Positions 1 through 9,612 of a stretch of 36,635 nt of DNA are shown here, piece after piece. The notes under the pieces are model-generated. The model ran no database searches, was not told where the DNA came from, and saw only the letters and a list, made by a program, of their open reading frames with translations. Every line of letters starts with the position of its first letter. The first letter of the stretch is position 1. The position numbers were made by a program, and so were the translations under genes. This DNA comes from Pelagibacteraceae bacterium AG-345-F21 (GTDB lineage: Bacteria > Pseudomonadota > Alphaproteobacteria > Pelagibacterales > Pelagibacteraceae): NCBI GenBank assembly GCA_003281795.1, contig QCAW01000011.1, positions 1-36,635 of the forward strand, in the 5' to 3' direction.

Positions 1-201
1 ACAATTTCCGAACAAATTAAAAACATTAGTATTTTGTTAAATCCAATAATTCCTGAGGCAACAGAAAAAGTTTTAAATGCCATTAATTTAAGTAAAAACA
101 ATATTTCTTTGGAAAATATTAATAAAAAAAATTTGTTAAGTCACAATAAGGAATTGAAAAATTTAGAAATATTATTTAAGAAGATTGAAAATGATAATTG
201 A
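1..201 (+). CDS. metG: Methionyl-tRNA synthetase, C-terminal end (partial)
   Basis: The reading frame is open from the left edge to a TGA at 199-201 and gives about 66 residues. The segment ILLNPIIPEATEKVL followed by a weaker stretch ending in LFKKIE matches the last helix and tail of the anticodon-binding domain of alphaproteobacterial MetG, where an LLxPxxPETAEKI-like helix precedes an LFPRIE-like end. MetG charges initiator and elongator tRNA-Met in the cytoplasm. The placement fits the common alphaproteobacterial order metG-tatD-metallo-hydrolase. Its last 11 bases overlap the tatD start, suggesting translational coupling. Only the C-terminal tail is visible, so the call rests on this short match plus gene order. 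Confidence 0.72.
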   Translation, partial: TISEQIKNISILLNPIIPEATEKVLNAINLSKNNISLENINKKNLLSHNKELKNLEILFKKIENDN

Positions 202-967
202 TTCTCATTGCCACCTTACATATGAGCCTATGGTTCTTGCTTTAAAAAAAACTATAAAAAGAGCAAATAATGATGGCGTTAAGTATCTTTTAACAATTTC
301 AACAGAAGATAAGAGTTATCCAAATATACTTAAAATTGTTAATGAACATAAATGCGTATACGGAACATACGGTATTCACCCTCATGAAGCAAAACACCAT
401 AAAAATTTAAATACCTCTGATATAATTAATAAATTAAACAAAAATAAAAAAATAATAGGAGTCGGGGAAACTGGACTAGATTTCTTCTATAATCACTCTG
501 AAAAGTCTGATCAAATTGGTCTTTTCAAAGAACATATACAGGCCTCACAATTAACTGGTAAACCTTTAATAGTTCATACTAGAGCCGCAGAAGACCAGAC
601 TTTAGAAATATTGAAAGAAGCTAAAAAGAAAAAAGATTTTAAATTACTTATCCATTGTTTTACTGGATCTAAAAAATTTGCTTTAGATTTATTAGAGTTA
701 GGAGCTTATATTTCAGCTAGCGGAGTAATAACATTTAAAAAGTCTGAAGATTTAGTTAATACTTTTAAGGAAATTCCCATAAATCGTATTTTGGTAGAGA
801 CAGACTCTCCTTATTTATCTCCTGTTCCTTTAAGAGGAAAATCAAATGAACCAAGTCATATAATTCACACCGTTCAGTTTTTGTCAAAGTTAAAGAACAC
901 TTCATTCGATGAACTTTCAAATGTTACGTCAAAAAATTTTTTTAATCTGTTTGGTAACTTTAGTTGA
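191..967 (+). CDS. tatD: TatD family metal-dependent hydrolase / DNase
   Basis: This 258-residue protein is a typical TatD-family TIM-barrel hydrolase. The metal-binding SHCH motif is at the N-terminus (His6, His8), the barrel glutamate lies in GVGETGLDFF, a histidine in IVHTRAAE and the aspartate in VETDSPYLSPVPLRGK. The family contains metal-dependent 3'-5' exonucleases implicated in DNA repair, RNA quality control and D-Tyr-tRNA hydrolysis, so the physiological substrate is not certain. I choose ATG 191 rather than the upstream in-frame TTG 185 because family members begin directly with M-hydrophobic-DSHCHL. The gene overlaps the metG tail by 11 bases, and its TGA (965-967) overlaps the next start codon TTG (964-966). 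It is probably in one operon with both neighbours. Confidence 0.93.
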   Translation: MIIDSHCHLTYEPMVLALKKTIKRANNDGVKYLLTISTEDKSYPNILKIVNEHKCVYGTYGIHPHEAKHHKNLNTSDIINKLNKNKKIIGVGETGLDFFYNHSEKSDQIGLFKEHIQASQLTGKPLIVHTRAAEDQTLEILKEAKKKKDFKLLIHCFTGSKKFALDLLELGAYISASGVITFKKSEDLVNTFKEIPINRILVETDSPYLSPVPLRGKSNEPSHIIHTVQFLSKLKNTSFDELSNVTSKNFFNLFGNFS

Positions 968-1731
968 AAAATAAATTTACTATATTAGGGTGTGGAAGTT
1001 CTTTGGGTTCTCCATGGATAACTAATTATAGAGGAAGTTTAAAAAAAGATAAAAAAAACAATAGAACAAGATGTTGCGCCCATATACAAGCCGGTAATTT
1101 GTCAATTTTAATTGACACGTCTCCAGATTTGAAAAATCAAATATTAAAAAATAAAATTAAGTCAGTGGATGCTGTAATGTATACCCATGATCATGCCGAT
1201 CAAACTTCAGGTATATTTGAATTAAGACCTTTTTTTTGGAAAAAAAAAAATAAAATTCAAGTTTATGGAAGCAAAAGAACTATTAAATCTCTAATAAATA
1301 GCTACACATATTGTTTTAAGTCTCGATTTGGTTACAAACCAATAATGAGTGCGAATTCCGTAAAAGATAATTTTAAAGTTAAAAATAAAAATAATTTTAT
1401 TCAATTTAAGGAATTTGAAGTTAAACATGGCTTGATAAATGCTTCAGGTTTTCTTTTTAATAATATAGCTTACATTAGTGACTGCAATAAAATTCCCCGA
1501 CAAAGTTTGAAAAACCTTTTTAATTTGGAGTATTTAATAATTGATTGTCTCAGAAAAAAAAAACACCAATCTCATTTTAATTATGACGATGCTTTAGAGT
1601 TAATAGATTTTATTAAACCAAAAAAAGCAATATTAACAAATTTACATGTAGACTTGGACTATTTTAAGCTTAAAAAAAAATTACCAAAAAACATAGTTCC
1701 AGCCTTTGATGGTTTAAGCTTTAATTTTTAA
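964..1731 (+). CDS. MBL-fold metallo-hydrolase (PhnP-like phosphodiesterase family)
   Basis: This 255-residue metallo-beta-lactamase-fold protein resembles the PhnP/phosphoribosyl cyclic phosphodiesterase branch that follows tatD in many alphaproteobacteria. The N-terminal LGCGSSLGSP motif, the metal motif THDHADQ (residues 74-80), KHGLINASGF, the aspartate in YISDCNKIP, HQSHFNYDDALELI and the C-terminal TNLHVDLDY are all in family order. The usual HxHxDH motif reads HDHADQ here: the last histidine, a metal ligand in most members, is Gln80. The start codon is TTG 964, which overlaps the tatD stop; no ATG lies nearby and the family N-terminus begins at this point. Its stop overlaps the convergent peroxidase gene by 11 bases. 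The exact substrate cannot be read from sequence. Confidence 0.85.
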   Translation: MKNKFTILGCGSSLGSPWITNYRGSLKKDKKNNRTRCCAHIQAGNLSILIDTSPDLKNQILKNKIKSVDAVMYTHDHADQTSGIFELRPFFWKKKNKIQVYGSKRTIKSLINSYTYCFKSRFGYKPIMSANSVKDNFKVKNKNNFIQFKEFEVKHGLINASGFLFNNIAYISDCNKIPRQSLKNLFNLEYLIIDCLRKKKHQSHFNYDDALELIDFIKPKKAILTNLHVDLDYFKLKKKLPKNIVPAFDGLSFNF

Positions 1732-2263
1732 TTTCTGCTTCTAAAGCACTTAAAAACTTCTTTGAACTTGGTTTGGTGAAAGAGGCAAATGTATCAATGA
1801 TTTTACCATTTTTACCAATTACTATTTTATGAAAATTCCATTTTGGTATAGCTCCAATACCATAATCTTTACGAGCCCATTTGTAAAATGAATGTGCTTG
1901 ATTTCCAATAACATTTGTTTTTTCAGTTAAGGGAAAACTGATCCCAAAATTTGTTTCACAAAAATCTTTAATTTCTTTATTTGATCCCGGTTCTTGCTTA
2001 AAATTGTTTGTTGGAACTCCTATTATAACTACATTTTTTTTTTTATAATTTGTCCATAATTTTTGCAAATCATCATACTGAGGTGTATACCCGCATCTGC
2101 TCGCTACATTAACAATAACAATAATTTTTTCTTTATAATCACTTAGTTTTATTAAATTGCCATCTATACTATTGAAAGTGAAGTCATAGGCTAAGTTGTT
2201 ATTGTTAGCTAATAAATTATTAAATAAATTAAACATTAAAATTATTAAAAGTATTTTCCTCAT
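1721..2263 (-). CDS. Glutathione peroxidase-like thiol peroxidase with signal peptide
   Basis: This roughly 180-residue protein belongs to the GPx/BtuE family, which reduces hydroperoxides with thiols. The peroxidatic cysteine lies in NVASRCGYTPQYDDLQ, where selenocysteine GPx enzymes have Sec. The catalytic Trp-Asn pair is in PKWNFHKIVI. The classical FPCNQF stretch is VPTNNF, so that cysteine is absent; a second cysteine occurs in DFCETNFGISFPL. The first 20 residues are hydrophobic and end near LANNNN, consistent with export, so it probably acts in the periplasm. I place the start at ATG 2263, whose last context is TGATG with the upstream gene's stop; a TTG three bases earlier is possible. 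It is the last gene of a nhaA - scaffold - GPx operon and converges with the metallo-hydrolase gene. Confidence 0.9.
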   Translation of the reverse strand: MRKILLIILMFNLFNNLLANNNNLAYDFTFNSIDGNLIKLSDYKEKIIVIVNVASRCGYTPQYDDLQKLWTNYKKKNVVIIGVPTNNFKQEPGSNKEIKDFCETNFGISFPLTEKTNVIGNQAHSFYKWARKDYGIGAIPKWNFHKIVIGKNGKIIDTFASFTKPSSKKFLSALEAEIKN

Positions 2264-2667
2264 CAATTCAATTTAAATGCTTTCAATAAAGCTTCCATGG
2301 GCAATATGACACAATTAATTCGGTTCAAAGTTTTATTATTAAGCAAATTATTGAATTCCTTAAATCTAGTAGGCAAATATATTTTTTTATCTCTCTTAAT
2401 ATTTTTAAAATTGTCAAAATATTTCTTTAGATCTTTTATGGAAAAATTTTGTATCTTATTAGCAAGTAAACTTGCAGAGGCCTCACATAATATACATGAC
2501 TCCGTTTCATAACGCATTGACTTAATTTTAGCCTTACTAGCTATCAATTCAATTTTAATAAAATCACCGCAAATGTGATTTTTAGCTGATGATTTATGAG
2601 TATATTTTTTTTTTAAACCTTCAAATTTTGTATTAGAGGCTATTTTAATTATTTTTTTACTAATCAT
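2263..2667 (-). CDS. NifU/IscU-like iron-sulfur cluster scaffold (SufU-type)
   Basis: This 134-residue protein is an IscU-fold scaffold. Three cysteine-containing motifs are in order: CGDFIKIEL (usual xPxCGDxI), ESCILCEASASLLAN (usual GCAISxASASMM) and NCVILPMEALLKA (usual RxxCVLLPWEAL). The last motif ends the protein, as in the short SufU-like scaffolds common in alphaproteobacteria. Such proteins hold a transient Fe-S cluster or zinc and hand clusters to target proteins in the cytoplasm. It is shorter than canonical IscU. The gene overlaps the nhaA stop by 4 bases (ATGA) and its own TGA overlaps the next ATG, so the three genes are probably co-translated. The functional link with an antiporter and a peroxidase is not obvious. 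Confidence 0.82.
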   Translation of the reverse strand: MISKKIIKIASNTKFEGLKKKYTHKSSAKNHICGDFIKIELIASKAKIKSMRYETESCILCEASASLLANKIQNFSIKDLKKYFDNFKNIKRDKKIYLPTRFKEFNNLLNNKTLNRINCVILPMEALLKAFKLN

Positions 2668-3836
2668 TTTTTTGAAAAAATTAGTAATAGAAAATAACCA
2701 AAAACAGTTGAAAGCAAAGACCCTGTAAGAACACCAATTTTAACACCATCAATATAAGCCATATTATTAGCAAAAGCTAAATTTCCTACAAAAAGACTCA
2801 TAGTGAACCCAATACCAGTTAATATCGAAACAGCATAGAAAGTTGGCCATGTTGAGTTATTCGGTTTGTCTGCAAACTTTAATTTAACTGCAATATACGA
2901 AAGCACAAAAACACCTATTTGCTTTCCAAAAAACAAACCTAAGACAATTCCAAGAGGCACTGGGTTTAATAAAGTTTTAAAAGTTAACCCTTCTAATGAA
3001 ACTCCTGCATTTGCAAATGCAAAAAGTGGCATTATTCCAAAAGCTACATAGGGCGAAAGGCTATGCTCTAACTTAAGTAGCAATGATTGTTTATTATTTT
3101 TAGCGTTATGTGGAATAGTGAGTGCTAATAAAACTCCAGCTATAGTGGCATGTATTCCTGATTGGTGAGTAAAGTCCCACAAAAAAACTCCTACAATTAA
3201 ATAAGGTAAAAAATTCTTAATTTTAAATTTATTTAGACTTATTAATAGAATTATTGAAACAAACATTAAGATCAAATAATTTGTTTCTATATTACCAGAG
3301 TAAAAGAATGCTATAATTACGATTGCTCCTAAATCATCAATTATAGCCAGTGCTGTTAAAAAAACTTTAAGAGAAATGGGAACTCTTTTTCCCAAAAGAG
3401 ACAAAACACCTAAAGAAAAAGCAATGTCTGTAGCTGAAGGTATAGCCCATCCTCTTAATGTTGCAGAATCTGAAAAGTTTACAACAATATAGAAAAGAGC
3501 TGGTACAACCATTCCACCAACTGCTCCAATAATTGGCAACAATGCTTGTTTTGGATTAGATAGTTCTCCCTGTAGAAATTCTCTTTTAATTTCCAAAGAT
3601 ACAAAAAAGAAAAATATTGCCATTAAAACATCATTGATCCAATGAAGAACACTTAATTTTAATCCAAATTCTTTAGTACCGAGAATTATGTATTTTTCTA
3701 AAGTAGAAAAATATAATACACTAAAACTACCATTGCTAATTATTAGTGCAAGAATTGCCGCAAAAAGCAAAACCAAACCAGATGAAGCTTCTAATTTAAA
3801 AAAATATTTAAACGGTTTTGTAATGTGTTGGATCAT
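2664..3836 (-). CDS. nhaA: Na+/H+ antiporter NhaA
   Basis: This 390-residue inner-membrane protein has the length and about 12 hydrophobic segments of NhaA. It has diagnostic stretches: EASSGLVLLFAAILALIISN at the N-terminus, FFFVSLEIKREFLQGELSNP, ATDIAFSLGVLSLLG, the ion-binding double aspartate in LAIIDDLGAIVIIAFFYSG, and GIMPLFAFANAGV. NhaA exchanges sodium for protons and controls cytoplasmic pH and sodium, which suits a marine cell. It is the first gene of a leftward operon with the scaffold and peroxidase genes. Its ATG lies 74 bases from the divergently placed tRNA-Pro gene, so promoters for both directions must be squeezed into 3837-3910. Confidence 0.97.
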   Translation of the reverse strand: MIQHITKPFKYFFKLEASSGLVLLFAAILALIISNGSFSVLYFSTLEKYIILGTKEFGLKLSVLHWINDVLMAIFFFFVSLEIKREFLQGELSNPKQALLPIIGAVGGMVVPALFYIVVNFSDSATLRGWAIPSATDIAFSLGVLSLLGKRVPISLKVFLTALAIIDDLGAIVIIAFFYSGNIETNYLILMFVSIILLISLNKFKIKNFLPYLIVGVFLWDFTHQSGIHATIAGVLLALTIPHNAKNNKQSLLLKLEHSLSPYVAFGIMPLFAFANAGVSLEGLTFKTLLNPVPLGIVLGLFFGKQIGVFVLSYIAVKLKFADKPNNSTWPTFYAVSILTGIGFTMSLFVGNLAFANNMAYIDGVKIGVLTGSLLSTVFGYFLLLIFSKK

Positions 3837-3883
3837 AGGTATTATTTACTTCTATAGAGCCCATCTTTCAATTGCCAAAAAGG

Positions 3884-3889
3884 TATAAT
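3884..3889 (+). promoter_or_regulatory. Perfect -10 box (TATAAT) ahead of tRNA-Pro and the + strand operon
   Basis: A consensus TATAAT occurs 21 bases before the tRNA-Pro 5' end, placing a start site near 3896. The -35 region is poorly conserved (TTCAAT at 3867-3872 is too close to be ideal). No other good promoter is visible between the tRNA and the downstream genes, so this element may also drive the catabolic operon by read-through. Confidence 0.5.
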
Positions 3890-3910
3890 TAACCTATAAA
3901 AACAGTCAAT

Positions 3911-3987
<77 letters not shown>

Positions 3988-3993
3988 ATCAAT

Positions 3994-6216
3994 ATGAGTA
4001 TAAATAAAGTAGTAGTTATAGGATCTGGAACAATGGGAAGCGGAATAGCTGCTCACTTATGTAATGCAGATATCTCTGTTGTTTTGTTAGATTTAAAAAC
4101 AGAAATTGCAGAAAAAGCAAAAGAAAGAATCTTAAAATCTAGACCTCCTTTGTTATTTGAAAAAGGAAAAATTAATAGCTTGAAGGTCGGGAACATCAAT
4201 GAAGATTTTGACAATGTTTCTGATGCTGACTGGATAATTGAGGCTGTTGTTGAACGAATAGACATAAAACATGCAATTTACAAAAAAATTTTTCATAAAA
4301 GAAAGAAAAACTCAATAGTTTCATCGAACACATCTACAATACCATTAAAAGTTTTATCAGAAAAATCATCCATTGAAGATAAAAAGGACTTTTGCATAAC
4401 ACATTTTTTTAATCCTGTAAGATATATGGGATTACTTGAAATAGTTAGAGATGAAATCAATGATCAGAATAAAATAAACTCTTTAAAGAATTTTTGTGAG
4501 GAAAAATTAGGCAAAGGTGTAATAGTTTGTGGTGACACGCCTGGTTTTTTAGGAAATAGAATTGGTGTTTACGCTATGCAAGTAGCTATGACTGAAGCTG
4601 TAAAAATGAATCTTTTAGTTGAAGAAGCTGATGCTGTATTTGGTAGACCTATGGGGATACCTAAAACAGGTGTTTTCGCTTTATATGATTTAATCGGCAT
4701 TGATTTAATGTCGGATGTTTTAAAAAGTTTTCAAAAAGAATTATCAACTGAAGATGAATTTCAAAAAGTTGTTTCTGGTTTACCAGTTATAAAAAAATTA
4801 ATTGAAACAGGATATACAGGCAGAAAAGGTAAAGGGGGGTTCTATAGAATAAATAAATTAGAAGATAAAAAAATTTTAGAAGCACTTGATTTAAATAAGA
4901 ATGAATATTTTCCTGTTAAAAAAATTGATTTAAAAATAGATAAAATAAATCTTTTAGAATTGATCAATAGAAATGATAAATATGGAAAATACGCATGGTC
5001 TGTGTTATCAAAAATTATTTTGTATTCATCATCTTTAGTGCCTTCTATTACAAAAGAGTATAACGATATAGATGAAGCTTTGAGATTAGGATTTAACTGG
5101 TTAATGGGCCCATTTGAAATGCTCGAATCAATAGGGTTAAAAACTTTCTTTTCAAAAATTGGAGATATTAATCATAATAAATTTTTAAAAAGTCTTAAAG
5201 AAAAAAATTTAGAAAATTTCTATGACCAACGACAAAAATATACAACTTTGCAAACTCTTGGTAAGATAAAAAAATCAGTTATTAAAGTAGATAAAAATGA
5301 CTCAGCAGAAATATATAGATTTAAAGATTTTAATATTGTTGAGTTTAATACTAAAGCAAATGCATTGGATTATAATTCAATGGACGCTCTTAAAAAAGCA
5401 ACAGATAAACCTCTTATTATAATAAATGAAAGCATGCAATTTTCAGCGGGCGTAAACCTTAACTATGTAATGGAATTTATTAATAATAAGGATTTGAAAT
5501 CTGTAGAAAAATTTATCAAATATTTTCAAGAAACTTGTAAACACTTAAAGTATTGCAAAAATCCAGTTATATCTGCTCCTTCTGGTTTAGCTTTAGGTGG
5601 TGGTGAGGAAGTAGTCCTGCAGAGTAATTATGTAGTTTCACATACTAATATTGTAATGGGTCTAGTAGAAACAATCGTTGGACTAGTGCCCGCTGGAGGT
5701 GGCTGCAAAGAATTACTATGGAGGTGGTCAAAAACTGATGATTCTAAATTAGATCCAGATTATGCATCGTTAAAAGTATTCGATATTATTGGTTATGCAA
5801 AAACTGCTACTTCTCCTCAAGAGGCAAAACCACTACTATTTTTAGATACTAACCATAAAGTAATAATTAATAGAAATGAATTATTACCTGCTGCAAGAAA
5901 ATTGCTTAAAAATAATGCAGATATATCTCCTTCAGAGGAATGTAAATTTAAATTATCTGGTAAAAATGCCAGAGAAAAAATGCACAAAATACTTGAAGCA
6001 CTATATAATGACAAAAAGATTCTAGAACACGGTATGGAAGTTGGTAAGGAATTAGCATATGTTTTAAGTGGTGGGGATACAGATTTAAGTAAAGATGTAA
6101 CAGAAGACCAAATGTATAAATTAGAATTGAATAGTTTTATGAATTTAATCGAAAATAAAAAAACTCAAGATAGAATTATTCATACATTAAAAACAGGAAA
6201 ACCATTGATTAATTAA
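3994..6216 (+). CDS. 3-hydroxyacyl-CoA dehydrogenase / enoyl-CoA hydratase fusion (FadJ-like, HADH first)
   Basis: This 740-residue bifunctional protein has the dehydrogenase domain first, the reverse of E. coli FadB. The NAD-binding motif GSGTMG is at residues 10-15. The catalytic His137 lies in HFFNP, with Glu149 twelve residues on, as in HADH enzymes, and SSNTST is at about 110-115. The C-terminal third is a crotonase domain with LALGGGEEV and [15 protein letters not shown]; Glu539 and Glu559 are 20 residues apart, matching the two catalytic glutamates of enoyl-CoA hydratases, so both activities look intact. It should hydrate an enoyl-CoA and oxidise the 3-hydroxyacyl-CoA. It heads the operon 6 bases after tRNA-Pro and abuts the dehydrogenase gene. 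In ordinary beta-oxidation a thiolase gene usually lies nearby; none is present here. Confidence 0.92.
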   Translation: MSINKVVVIGSGTMGSGIAAHLCNADISVVLLDLKTEIAEKAKERILKSRPPLLFEKGKINSLKVGNINEDFDNVSDADWIIEAVVERIDIKHAIYKKIFHKRKKNSIVSSNTSTIPLKVLSEKSSIEDKKDFCITHFFNPVRYMGLLEIVRDEINDQNKINSLKNFCEEKLGKGVIVCGDTPGFLGNRIGVYAMQVAMTEAVKMNLLVEEADAVFGRPMGIPKTGVFALYDLIGIDLMSDVLKSFQKELSTEDEFQKVVSGLPVIKKLIETGYTGRKGKGGFYRINKLEDKKILEALDLNKNEYFPVKKIDLKIDKINLLELINRNDKYGKYAWSVLSKIILYSSSLVPSITKEYNDIDEALRLGFNWLMGPFEMLESIGLKTFFSKIGDINHNKFLKSLKEKNLENFYDQRQKYTTLQTLGKIKKSVIKVDKNDSAEIYRFKDFNIVEFNTKANALDYNSMDALKKATDKPLIIINESMQFSAGVNLNYVMEFINNKDLKSVEKFIKYFQETCKHLKYCKNPVISAPSGLALGGGEEVVLQSNYVVSHTNIVMGLVETIVGLVPAGGGCKELLWRWSKTDDSKLDPDYASLKVFDIIGYAKTATSPQEAKPLLFLDTNHKVIINRNELLPAARKLLKNNADISPSEECKFKLSGKNAREKMHKILEALYNDKKILEHGMEVGKELAYVLSGGDTDLSKDVTEDQMYKLELNSFMNLIENKKTQDRIIHTLKTGKPLIN

Positions 6217-7977
6217 ATGACTACTTACAATGCTCCAGTTGAAGATATGATGTTTCTTTTTGACAATTTAAAAGATAATAAAAATTACAAAGAAATTGAT
6301 AAATTTAAAGAAATTAATTCTGATTTAGTAAAAGATATTTTGGATCAAGCGGCAAAAATTAATAAAGAAATTGTTCATCCTTTAGCAAAAATTGGAGATG
6401 ATAGTCCATGTGTATACGAAAATGGAATAGTTAGATCTCCACCAGGTTATAAAGAAGCATATAAAAAGTATATTACTGATGGATGGACCTCTTTATCTTG
6501 TGATCCTAAATATGGAGGTCAAGGGATGCCTAAAACTGTTAGTACTTTTTTTGAAGAAATGTTATCTTCAGCGAGTTTATCTTTCAAACTGTACAGTGAA
6601 TTAAGTATAGGCGCTTATAATTGTATCCTCCATCATGCTGATCAAAAGATTAAAGACAAATTTCTTCCTAAAATAGTAGAGGGTAAATGGAGTGGCACAA
6701 TGTGTTTGACAGAATCTCAATGTGGTACCGATTTAGGATTAATAAAAACAAAAGCAAATAAAAATTCAGATGGTTCATTTTCATTAACTGGACAAAAAAT
6801 ATTCATAACATCTGGTGATCATGATCTGACAGAAAATATTATACATTTAGTTTTGGCAAAAATTCCAGGGGCACCTCAAGGAACAAAAGGAATTAGCTTA
6901 TTTTTAGTTCCTAAATTTAATGTAAAGGAAAATGGCTCTATTGGGTCAAGAAATGGAGTTAGTACTTTATCTATTGAAACTAAAATGGGAATTAAGGGTT
7001 CACCTACTTGTGTTCTTAATTTTGATAATGCTAGAGGCTATCTTATTGGAAAAGAAAACAAAGGTTTAAATTCAATGTTTACAATGATGAACTTAGAAAG
7101 AATAATTGTTGGAATACAAGGGTTAGGTATTGCTGAAACTGCCTACCAAAATTCATTAACTTATTCTAAAGAAAGAAAGCAAGGTAAATCAAATGATAAT
7201 AAAAATAACGAAACTGATCTTATAATAAAGCATGCTGATATAAGAAGAAGTTTAATGAACATGAGATCAATAATTGAAGGTCAAAGATCTTTGGCTTTTT
7301 GGTTGTCTCAACAAGTAGATGTAAGTTTAAATCATTCTAATGAAAATATTCGAAATGAGGCAGATGAAATGGTCTCATTGATGACACCTGTAGTAAAATC
7401 TTTTTTCTCAGATATGGGAATGGAAATAACCAACGAAGCAATACAAATTTTTGGAGGATATGGCTACACAAGAGATCAAGGTATTGAACAGTTATATAGA
7501 GACAATAGAATTACTCCCATTTATGAGGGAACAAACTCTGTCCAAGCTATTGATTTAGTTTTTAGAAAAGTCCTTAGTAACCGAACATTAGATAAATTTG
7601 TATCTTTAGTTCAAAATGAAATACATAATTCTGAAGATAATTTAGAACTAAAAAGATTATCCAGTATACTAGAAAAAAAAATAATTATTATACAAAACTT
7701 TTCTAAATGGCTAGACGACAAATTAAAAAGTCAAAAAGACGATGTAAGTGCAGCTTGTAATGACTTTTTAAAAGTCCTTGGATATGTTTCTTTAGGTTTT
7801 TCTTGGCTTAAGATGACCAAAGTAAGTTATGCAAATTCTAGTAAAAATAAAGTTTTTTATGAGGAAAAAATCAATACAGCTAAATATTTTTTTGATAAAA
7901 TACTACCAAGAATAGATAGTCATTATTATTCAGCAATAGCAGGCAGTGAAAGCATGATGAAAGCTAAATTCAATTGA
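6217..7977 (+). CDS. Acyl-CoA dehydrogenase, large type (DmdC-like, candidate MMPA-CoA dehydrogenase)
   Basis: This 586-residue flavin-dependent dehydrogenase is of the long class with an extra C-terminal domain; ordinary short enzymes have about 380 residues. The N-terminus TYNAPVEDMMFLF is typical of this class, which includes DmdC. The FAD/substrate motif MCLTESQCGTDLG is at residues 162-174, and FGGYGYTRDQGIEQLYRDNR leads into IYEGTNSVQAIDL, where Glu437 is the expected catalytic base. It introduces the 2,3 double bond into an acyl-CoA; in DMSP catabolism this makes methylthioacryloyl-CoA from MMPA-CoA. The ATG directly follows the previous stop with no gap. Sequence alone does not separate DmdC from other long acyl-CoA dehydrogenases; the DMSP assignment rests on the DmdA-like gene downstream. 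Confidence 0.88.
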   Translation: MTTYNAPVEDMMFLFDNLKDNKNYKEIDKFKEINSDLVKDILDQAAKINKEIVHPLAKIGDDSPCVYENGIVRSPPGYKEAYKKYITDGWTSLSCDPKYGGQGMPKTVSTFFEEMLSSASLSFKLYSELSIGAYNCILHHADQKIKDKFLPKIVEGKWSGTMCLTESQCGTDLGLIKTKANKNSDGSFSLTGQKIFITSGDHDLTENIIHLVLAKIPGAPQGTKGISLFLVPKFNVKENGSIGSRNGVSTLSIETKMGIKGSPTCVLNFDNARGYLIGKENKGLNSMFTMMNLERIIVGIQGLGIAETAYQNSLTYSKERKQGKSNDNKNNETDLIIKHADIRRSLMNMRSIIEGQRSLAFWLSQQVDVSLNHSNENIRNEADEMVSLMTPVVKSFFSDMGMEITNEAIQIFGGYGYTRDQGIEQLYRDNRITPIYEGTNSVQAIDLVFRKVLSNRTLDKFVSLVQNEIHNSEDNLELKRLSSILEKKIIIIQNFSKWLDDKLKSQKDDVSAACNDFLKVLGYVSLGFSWLKMTKVSYANSSKNKVFYEEKINTAKYFFDKILPRIDSHYYSAIAGSESMMKAKFN

Positions 7978-7979
7978 AG

Positions 7980-9608
7980 ATGAGTATTTACGAAAAAAAT
8001 TTAGATAAAAATAATGCAAATTTTGTTCCTTTAACACCACTTACATTTTTAAAAAGAGCAAAAGATATTTACCCAAATTACGAAGCATTAATTTATGAGG
8101 ATCGTAAATATTCTTGGTTTGATGTTTATAAAAGATGTGTAAAATTTGCTAGTGCTCTTTCAAAAATTGGAATTAAAAAAGGTGATACCGTATCTTTTCT
8201 AGCCTACAATACACCTGAAATATTCGAAGCTCATTATTCTGTACCCATGTCGGGGGCTGTTTTAAATACCATTAATATTCGATTAGACGCGAAAACTATT
8301 TCATATATTTTAGAACACGCAGAAGCAAAAGTTTTAGTCGTGGATCGTCAATTACATATTGAAGTAAAGAAAGCTTTAAGCACCATTAAAAGAAAAATTA
8401 CTATTATCGACATTAATGATAAATTTGCAGATCAATCAAAATGTGAAAAAATTGGAGATAGTGAATACGAAGAATTTTTAAATACTGGCGATGAAAATTT
8501 TGAATGGAAAATGCCAGACGATGAATGGCAAGCTCTTTCTCTAAGTTATACCTCTGGAACAACTGGAAATCCGAAAGGAGTAGTTTACCACCATAGAGGA
8601 TCTTACTTAATGTCTACGGGCAGCGCAACAGCTTGGGATATGCCAAATAGACTTAATTTTTTAACAATTGTTCCAATGTTTCACTGCAATGGATGGGGGT
8701 ACCCTTGGACTGTACCGATGTTGATAGGTCGAACAATTTGTTTAAGAAATATTAATGTAAAAAAAATTTTTGAATTAATTGATAAATACAACGTAACTCA
8801 CTTTGGAGGAGCTCCAATAGTTTTAAATATGATTACCGGCGCCCCTGAAAAAGATAGAAAAAAATTAAAACAAAAAGTTTATGTTTTAACTGCTGGTGCG
8901 CCACCACCTAGTATAATTTTTAAGAAAATGGAAACGCTCGGTTTTGAAGTTATGCATGTGTATGGTTTGACCGAAACTTATGGGCACGTAACACAATGTG
9001 CCTGGAATGAAACTTGGAATGATTTAAATGAGGAAAAACAAAATGAAATTAAAGCTCGTCAAGGAGTACGCTATCCAAATACAGAAGGTATTGCAATTAT
9101 GGATCCTGAAACTATGAAAGAAGTCCCCAAGGACGGTAAAACTATCGGTGAAATTATGATCAGAGGCAATGTAGTTATGAAGGGGTACTTTAAAGATAAA
9201 GAGGCCACAGACAAAGCGATGAGGGATGGTTGGTTCCACTCAGGAGATTTAGCAGTAATGCATGAGGATGGCTACGTTAAAATTCAAGATCGTTCAAAAG
9301 ATATTATAATATCAGGAGGAGAAAATATATCATCTATCGAAATTGAAAACACTTTATCAAAACATCCGTCGGTGTCGATTGCTGCAGTTGTTGCCAAACC
9401 AGACAAAAAATGGGGAGAAGTGCCTTGTGCTTTTATTGAAATAGTCAAAGATAAGCCTGTAACAGAAAATGAATTAATAATGTTTTGTAAGGAAACCTTA
9501 GCGAATTTTAAAGTTCCAAAAAAAGTTCAATTCTGCGATCTTCCAAAAACATCAACGGGAAAAATTCAAAAATTTGAGTTAAGAAAAAAAGCTAAAAATT
9601 TAAATTAA
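7980..9608 (+). CDS. AMP-forming acyl-CoA synthetase (DmdB-like candidate)
   Basis: This 542-residue adenylate-forming CoA ligase has the P-loop-like motif LSYTSGTTGNPKGVVYHH, VYGLTETYG, the aspartate motif WFHSGDLAVMHEDGYVKIQDR, the hinge KDIIISGGENISS and the C-terminal catalytic lysine in PKTSTGKIQKFELR. It activates a carboxylic acid with ATP and CoA. The N-terminal part, with NFVPLTPLTFLKRA and AGAVLNT-like spacing, resembles a subfamily that acts on short or medium chain acids; in this context it could make MMPA-CoA. I use ATG 7980; the in-frame TTG 7974 overlapping the previous stop is less likely. The start is separated from the preceding stop by two bases. Confidence 0.9.
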   Translation: MSIYEKNLDKNNANFVPLTPLTFLKRAKDIYPNYEALIYEDRKYSWFDVYKRCVKFASALSKIGIKKGDTVSFLAYNTPEIFEAHYSVPMSGAVLNTINIRLDAKTISYILEHAEAKVLVVDRQLHIEVKKALSTIKRKITIIDINDKFADQSKCEKIGDSEYEEFLNTGDENFEWKMPDDEWQALSLSYTSGTTGNPKGVVYHHRGSYLMSTGSATAWDMPNRLNFLTIVPMFHCNGWGYPWTVPMLIGRTICLRNINVKKIFELIDKYNVTHFGGAPIVLNMITGAPEKDRKKLKQKVYVLTAGAPPPSIIFKKMETLGFEVMHVYGLTETYGHVTQCAWNETWNDLNEEKQNEIKARQGVRYPNTEGIAIMDPETMKEVPKDGKTIGEIMIRGNVVMKGYFKDKEATDKAMRDGWFHSGDLAVMHEDGYVKIQDRSKDIIISGGENISSIEIENTLSKHPSVSIAAVVAKPDKKWGEVPCAFIEIVKDKPVTENELIMFCKETLANFKVPKKVQFCDLPKTSTGKIQKFELRKKAKNLN

Positions 9609-9612
9609 ATAT

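Noticed and set aside
2866-3051. Open frames on the opposite strand of nhaA and similar frames over hppA, argC, recJ, glpX and others
   Set aside because: They lie entirely inside well-supported genes, have no family motif and follow from AT-rich codon use of the real gene.
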